NCBI GenBank assembly: GCA_965153355.1
Contig: OZ231127.1
Span: 79,236,001 to 79,300,000, forward strand
Direction: 5' to 3'
DNA: 64,000 nucleotides
Source of the DNA: Flaccisagitta enflata
Taxonomy: Eukaryota; Chaetognatha; Sagittoidea; Aphragmophora
The notes beneath the pieces are model-generated. The model saw only the letters and a program-made list of their open reading frames with translations, ran no database searches and was not told the origin of the DNA. Positions 58,801 to 64,000 of the stretch are shown here, one piece after another; the first letter of the stretch is position 1, and each line of letters starts with the position of its first letter. The position numbers and the translations under genes are program-made.

Positions 58801-59757
58801 TATAGGTTGTTCCGGCCCAGCTTGCTGATCAGAAGTTTGTGAATGAATAAATGAATGATTATATGAAAGAGCTACTGAATAAAGATTCAAGCTGGTGGGC
58901 ATGAAAGTAAATATGATTGAAGAAAAACTTCAGAATCACCCATTTATGCGCGATTTTAAGATAAGCGTGACCGACCAACCAACGGACAGACATGACCTCT
59001 TATAGATGTGCGAGAACGAACCTAAACAAGCTTGAACGGGCGGCCATGCGTCCTTACTGTCAATGCGTGGAGTGGATTTCGTGCTTAATGCTGGACATTA
59101 CAGATAGACTGTTTCAATTTCTGCCATAAAAATCAAAAGCACGTGTTTTGATACATTTATTCATTGCGACGGCACGCTGTGGTCAAAAATGAAGAGAAAA
59201 TTCGATTTTTCCTGAGGCGCTATGGATAGACGAATGGACAGACCTTCTTCAGAGGTGCAAGGACGCATCTAAAAAAAATTATTACAATTATCACTGGCGA
59301 GCGTTGTGGCAGTCATAGCCCAAGGGTTGACCCTGGGTTACCATTCTATATGAGTTTATGGTGTCTTTGCTGAAGAATGGACAGGCAGGAAGACATGTAT
59401 ACCTGGTTTTGCTTGGATGGGTTTTTGAGATGCTTTTGTTGAGATTGAGGTTGCTTAAGAGGGCGGGGGTGACTTATCGCAGACACATTTCCACTTGGCT
59501 TGGAAGATGCGGGTAAGTCCAAACTAGCGTAATTGATTCGGTTCATACCTGCGTGGAAAAATATGGTATCACTATAAACTGGATGTGACTATATATACTG
59601 CGGAATGGAAACAGGCGTCACGGAACTTGCAGGTTCATACTTGTTCATAATCATAGGCCCACCTTTGTTTCTTGATTCTCTCTGCTTTGCGGTGCCAAAT
59701 TCTGAGTCACTGGACTCATTTGAAAATTGGAACTTATTGAACCGTTTCGAGTGGCCC
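55852..59757 (-). CDS. Unrecognised protein, C-terminal exons (cytosolic-tail-like)
   Basis: Three minus-strand exons: 59757-59663, 59548-59403 and 56070-55852 (stop TGA). They are joined by GT-AG introns with matching phases (1 and 0). Upstream exons lie to the right and were not found, so this is partial. The encoded 150-odd residues are Ser/Lys/Arg-rich and low in hydrophobics: HSKRFNKFQFSNESSDSE, MNRINYASLDLP, KQPQSQQKHLKNPSKQNQ, an Arg/Ala run, then KLEYGSWRVYQKPRD and a final GSDVYY. INYASL fits the ITIM consensus (I/V/L)xYxx(I/L/V), and several other tyrosines stand near the end. I infer the cytoplasmic tail of a receptor or adhesion protein, but no membrane segment is visible here and the family is unknown. 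Confidence 0.5.
56325..57065 (+). repeat. Tandem array of hairpin-element 5' ends
   Basis: After a partial GTCGCG-type copy (56325-56447), six copies of AGATGCGTCCTCGCATCTCT start at 56452, 56579, 56698, 56813, 56932 and 57051 (units 115-127 bp; the last is truncated). Each has TATAAGAGGGTGTGTCC, a GTCC/GCCC tract, CCCCCATTCTCTCAAAATCAG and CAGAAGCCACCCCC. Length differences are in the GTCC tract. Confidence 0.9.
57470..58507 (+). repeat. T/G-rich tract and 14-bp minisatellite ending in hairpin-family terminus
   Basis: GGTTTTTGGTTTTT-rich DNA (57.47-58.05 kb), then about 23 units of GTCTGCTGGTTTAA (58059-58385). It finishes GTCTCGCACGTACCTTATAGGTTTTGGCCTTGTT, the terminus of the 14.1-kb family. 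Possibly one long element with internal repeats. Overlaps the intron of the minus-strand gene. Confidence 0.6.
58560..58820 (+). repeat. Pyrimidine tract plus GCGGGGCCCTAGGC segment
   Basis: CTTTTTCC-rich tract followed by GGTGCGGGGCCCCCCTAAGG and GCGGGGCCCTAGGC. Relative of the repeats at 31.5 and 33.5 kb. Confidence 0.5.
58960..59275 (-). mobile_element. Two degenerate minus-strand hairpin ends
   Basis: GACCGACCAACC..GACCTCTTATAGATGTGCGAG near 58970-59010, and GACAGACCTTCTTCAGAGGTGCAAGGACGCATCTAAAAA at 59233-59275. Both are decayed. Confidence 0.4.
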
Positions 59758-59829
59758 CTGTAATAGTAGGTATGTCGGAATAAAGGAAAACAAGTCATCC
59801 AAGGATCGCACATGGTCAGCGCACCTAGG

Positions 59830-61435
59830 TCGAGCAATATACAGTCCAAAGATATAATGAAAAATGATTAAGTTAAAGAAAGTTGGGTTTTTTTGTCATA
59901 ACTTCAAAGTCCATGTGTTGGAGGACTAATTTGTACAATTCATATCTTATGCAGTCCCATAGGGCATTCCTAGTGTAGCCCCATAGTGGCACACTCAGCA
60001 TTTTGTTTGATTCCATTAAAAACAAACTCTAACTTTGACGAGTTGTTATTCAGTGAAAATAGCGAGGATTGGTCATTTTGAATTATCATGATTTCTAGTG
60101 TTTCTTGAAGTCCCTGGACTCACCGGGTTTGTCGTAAATCACATTGCATGGGAAAATCCCAACTTGAATTATCCCTCAACTAAAGAAACCCGTTTTCTCA
60201 TTGCTTGGAAAGGTAACAACATCTCAGCTGCTCTTGATACAAAAACAGTCAACCAGTTAGTGACGTAACCTTCCGATACTGATCATAATTTCCTGATTAG
60301 CTGTTTGTAACTTTAAAACGATGCTATTGGCTGCCACGATTCCCCACATTTAACATAACTACTTGTGATTCTCAAAAACATATGATATGCCAGCCAATGA
60401 GGGATCATGTCATTTTGCAATAGCCAATCACAGCTCTGGGTTCTGGGGCTCGTAAACCTCCAGCCTCGAAGATCTCAGAATTGAGGATTTCGCTCATTAA
60501 CAAGGCAAAGAACAAAGCCAAGAACAAAGCTAAGAACAAGGATGACACCGGTTCGAGAATCTGACGCATGTTTAGTGACAGAAAAATGTAACCGCGAGTT
60601 CATGGTCTAGCTCAGAGCCGAGCAAACCCAATGACGAGTTACCGACTCAGATTTCAAGAATTTGAGAATGAGTTTGTTGGCGGTTTGGAAAAAAACAAAA
60701 GGCCAACGATGTCCTCGCCAGTGAAAAATGCCAACAGACAAATATCCTTTGGAGCACAGTTGGTACATGGTCTTAACTGCTTGTAACCGAGGAAGCAGAT
60801 CATTTTTCAAAAATTTGACCAAGATATGGACATTTTATGACAGTACCTAATTATACAAATTAGGAATTGGAAAAAACACTTTTTCTTTTTTTGCACGGAT
60901 TTGCACGGTCTGAACTTGTTAGGTCTTAAAGTGCTTTATGTGAGTACATAAGTTGTTTTGTCGCCGTCGGTCGCCGGAGATCGCTTTTTAAGGGGTGAAT
61001 TTAATGGGTTAAAATCACAAAATTTCAAATCACCATAACTCCCTCAAAAATCTATTTCAAGAACTGAAATTTTGCACGTATACTAGTGACTGCTAAGACT
61101 ACTGCCACACCAAAAATCAATGGATTATACTCAAAACTTAAAGAGATATACCATTTTTTTGCATTATTAATATTTTGGGTGCCATACCCTAAAAAAAAAA
61201 GTTATAAGTGTAAATGTGTCTCACTAATGTACTTCTAAGAGGAAATTTTTCTGCCCTAAGTCCTGCAGCCAAAATATGAAATAAACTGAAAAAAGATTTT
61301 TGCAGGAAAATAAAAAAATTCATGGAATCGCTCGAAAATCTGACAGACCTTTAGGTGCATTATTTGGTTAAGGAATTTTATTCATGATTCCTAGCTGTTG
61401 GTCAGATATGCCTTGTTTTCTTGGCTCATCAACAT
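59830..61435. other. Intergenic or intronic, nothing recognised
   Basis: AT-rich sequence with no exon I can support. It may hold upstream exons of the minus-strand tail gene. A simple AAGAACAAAGCC repeat occurs at about 60500-60540. Confidence 0.3.
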
Positions 61436-61439
61436 GATT

Positions 61440-61461
61440 GATTGATTGATTGAAGATTGAT

Positions 61462-61535
<74 letters not shown>

Positions 61536-61601
61536 CTATGAAGAAAGAAACAAACAAACAAACAAACAAACAAACAAAGAAACAAAGAAAGAGAGAAAGA
61601 G

Positions 61602-61632
<31 letters not shown>

Positions 61633-61672
61633 GAAAAAGAGAGAAAGAGAGAAAGAAAGAAAGAAAGAAAGG
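61440..61672 (+). repeat. (TTGA)n, (GA)n, (CAAA)n and (GAAA)n cluster
   Basis: Consecutive microsatellites of different motifs. ORFs are artefacts. Confidence 0.9.
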
Positions 61673-61679
61673 GAACATA

Positions 61680-62265
61680 AAAACAAACATAAAAGTCGCT
61701 CAAATACAATTGAATCACATCCAAAACTTGACGCAACTTGATATGCCGAATATTTACTCATACTTTTACTCTTTCTCAATCAAATATGTTGCATTATAAA
61801 TTATACGCTCATATGCTTTGAATCTGAAAGTATTAAACGCGAAAACCTTATTCATTGGTATTACTGGATGCGTTGGTGTTAATTTGTATTTGTGATCAAG
61901 TCAGACATCAAGTTATAGGCAGACAATGAAACTAACCCCCCCCAATCTTTTTTGGCTTTTTTTTCAATCATGGCACTGTAGGCCAATCTAGAAATGAAAT
62001 CAGGCAAAAACAAATTATTGTATTTTTAAAGTATTTTTGATATTGGTTTTTGAATCTTTTATTACAATTTAGTCAGTTAATCAAATTTGATTTAATGATA
62101 TAGTTTTAATCTTTTAAATGATAATTGGTTTTAAGTTAAAAAAAAAAACAATTATATAATGCATTTATGATTAGTGAAAAAAAATTGTTGTTTAATAGAA
62201 CATTTTGAAATAACTTTATATGATACATTAAAACTAATTCCGATTTATTAAATGAGTTTTGACAA
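61680..62265. other. AT-rich stretch, nothing recognised
   Basis: No exon, tandem repeat or clear palindrome was identified. Confidence 0.3.
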
Positions 62266-62420
62266 AACAAGGCCGTATACACGAGCCGAAGTCACGTGCG
62301 GGTGGGCAGGAGCGGCGAAAAAGCTAAAAAAGCTAAGTGGGACCGACCGACAGACGGACCGACAGACGGACCGACAGACGGACAGAGTGGGTCATAGAGT
62401 CGCGTGCACGCGACTAAAAA
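62266..62420 (-). mobile_element. Hairpin-ended element, GTCGCG subfamily
   Basis: AACAAGGCCGTATACACGAGCC, GTGCGGGTGGGCAGG, a GACCGACAGACG tract, GAGTGGGTCATAGAGTCGCG, TGCACGCGACTAAAAA. Complete at both ends (155 bp). Confidence 0.7.
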
Positions 62421-62460
62421 TATACTAAGAAAAATCGATTTCTATGAAATGTTACTACAT

Positions 62461-63032
62461 TAAAAAATCCCAGGATTGTGTAAAAATTGTAGGATTTCAC
62501 CGTCCATCCCATAATGGACCAATTTTGACCCCAGAAATCATAATCTGCAGTCAAAAATGGTCTCAGGTCAATTTTTTGATTTCTTAGGTAGAAATACTAT
62601 ATATCCAAAATTGGAAATTTGTCAATCTGATTGCATATTTATAAACCTAACAAAAAACTGTATGAAGAAAGCATTTTTTTTTCTTCAAAATTTTGATTAG
62701 AACATGGTCAAAATTGACTTCATCTATTTGAATAAGATCGAATTTCGACAAAACAATTCTTACTCTATTTTGGATATTTGACCCTAATTTTGACCTTAGT
62801 TCAAAAAAAGAAAGACACTTTCTTTTGACAGTCTTTCTCAAAGATTTTGAATCTGCAATTTTGAAAATTTGACTTTATATGGTATTTTGACCCGAAAAAT
62901 ATAGCTGTAGCCTATCAAAATATTAACCCGAGACAATTTTTGACAACAGATTTGGATTCCTGGGGTCAAAATTGGTCTAATATACAATAGACGGTAAAAT
63001 CCCACAATTTTTTGATAATCCTGGGATTTTTA
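62461..63032. mobile_element. Palindromic element (about 570 bp)
   Basis: AAAAATCCCAGGATTGTG..AGGATTTCACCGTC at the left pairs with GACGGTAAAATCC..AATCCTGGGATTTTT at the right. ACCAATTTTGACCCCAG pairs with CTGGGGTCAAAATTGGT. Non-coding. Confidence 0.7.
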
Positions 63033-63184
63033 AAAATTTTTTACACTGTTTTACCAGAGTTAAATTGAAAAAATTACCATTTTATAATAAAAAAAATCAA
63101 AAATATACTGTTTAACAATCATTTTGACTAAAATTAAGCAAGATTAAATCATTTTTAGGTTTTGACTGAGAATCATGCAGTTGA

Positions 63185-63520
63185 TTAGCTGAAGAAGTGG
63201 AGTGAGATCAGAGCAGGGCAGTGGCACGTTTGGGGCCGATGTCCTGTAGGACACAGGGGTGAATTTCCATACGTCCTGAGAGGGCATATTTGAGGCCTTA
63301 GTAGCATTTTTCCATGATATTCAATGGAATTTTGCATTTTTTTTCAATTTCATGTCTATTTACCACGTAATTCGAAAGAAGCTTTCTATTTTTGGGGGGT
63401 TTTCATCAATTTTCCATGTTATTCAATGGGAAATACGCATTTTTTTTTGTTAATTTTCTATGTTATTCAATAGGAATTTGAGGCTTGAGAAGCTGGGGGG
63501 GGGGGGGGGATGGACGGACA
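63185..63520 (+). mobile_element. Foldback-family copy, left arm
   Basis: AGCAGGGCAGTGGCACGTTTGGGGCCGATGTCCTGTAGGACACAGGGG, AATTTCCATACGTCCTGAG, then TTCAATGGAATTTTGC-type repeats as in the 41.5-kb copy. The right arm was not seen before the next element. Confidence 0.55.
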
Positions 63521-63554
63521 AATGGAAGTTCAGCCCCGCCCAAAAACGAAGGGA

Positions 63555-63771
63555 AACAAGTGACACGGGCTTACAATATCATTGTGGGTGGGCTAGGGCA
63601 TCCAATCCCAAACCTCACCCTCAACCACCTCCAACACATGTTCACACAAAAAACACCAATCGTAGCATTTTAAGTATCGCATTTTTTGCTTTTTTGCGTT
63701 TTTAATTTGAGCGTGATGGGCCAACAGATGGACCGGCAAAGTCTCCTATAGAGTTGCGTGTCCGCAACTAA
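63555..63771 (-). mobile_element. Hairpin-ended element, GTTGCG subfamily, minus strand
   Basis: AACAAGTGACACGGGCTTACAATATC, GTGGGCTAGGGC, C-rich DNA, GGCCAACAGATGGACC and CCTATAGAGTTGCGTGTCCGCAACTAAC. Same layout as 17445-17688. Confidence 0.65.
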
Positions 63772-63835
63772 CAAGATGAGGAAAAGAGTGGGGAAAGGAG
63801 AAAGAGAGATGTAAACAGCCATCCAAAGTCGATTG

Positions 63836-64000
63836 TTTTTAGTTGCGGACACGCAACACTATAAGAGGCTTTGTCCAACCGTCCGTCAGTCTGTCCGTCA
63901 CGCTCAAGTTGAAATCGCGAAAAACGTTCATTTATGATGCTGTAGTTGTTAATGTTATTGTGTGTGCGTGTGTTTAGGACGGGGGGGGTGGGGTTTGGGT
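63836..64000 (+). mobile_element. Hairpin-ended element, GTTGCG subfamily, cut by window end
   Basis: TTTTTAGTTGCGGACACGCAAC, ACTATAAGAGGCTTTGTCC, GTCC tract, CACGCTCAAGTTGAAA. It faces the previous copy about 65 bp away; its distal end would lie beyond the window. Confidence 0.6.

Overview
The window looks like intron-rich, repeat-saturated nuclear DNA from an invertebrate metazoan. The evidence is GT-AG introns, a metazoan-type GH18 chitinase, the NatB auxiliary subunit NAA25, an F-box/WD-like protein, and many short non-autonomous transposons and microsatellites. I cannot name the species. No ribosomal RNA, CRISPR array or transposase/polymerase ORF was recognised.

Layout. 1-4.5 kb: palindromic repeat DNA and the 3' part of an intron. 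4.5-9.05 kb (+): the last four exons of a GH18 chitinase, giving the end of the catalytic barrel, one membrane span and a cytosolic Gln/His-rich tail. 9-22.3 kb: no gene seen, a mosaic of inverted-repeat elements, microsatellites and hairpin-ended elements. 22.37-28.4 kb (-): a three-exon GNAT-like acetyltransferase of a type I associate mainly with bacteria. 28.4-34.9 kb: repeats and three isolated possible exons. 34.97-45.6 kb (+): complete nine-exon NAA25, about 1076 codons. 45.8-47.3 kb: two tandem arrays. 47.87-52.7 kb (+): four-exon F-box/WD-like gene with an apparent frameshift in the last exon. 52.7-55.4 kb: nested transposons. 55.85-59.76 kb (-): three terminal exons of an unrecognised protein with tyrosine motifs. 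59.8-64 kb: repeats.

The genes are not functionally linked as a pathway; they are ordinary neighbours in a large genome. The most interesting part is the repeat system. A superfamily of 0.12-0.9 kb elements shares one end (T-rich, TAG, a short hairpin, then CTATAA or CTACAA), a (GTCC/GTCG)n tract, and the other end GGCCTTGTT. Each subfamily has its own hairpin stem, and that stem sequence recurs in inverted orientation near the other end. This architecture resembles non-autonomous Helentrons (HINEs), which is an inference. A second group is long palindromic elements flanked by TA, some nested inside one another.
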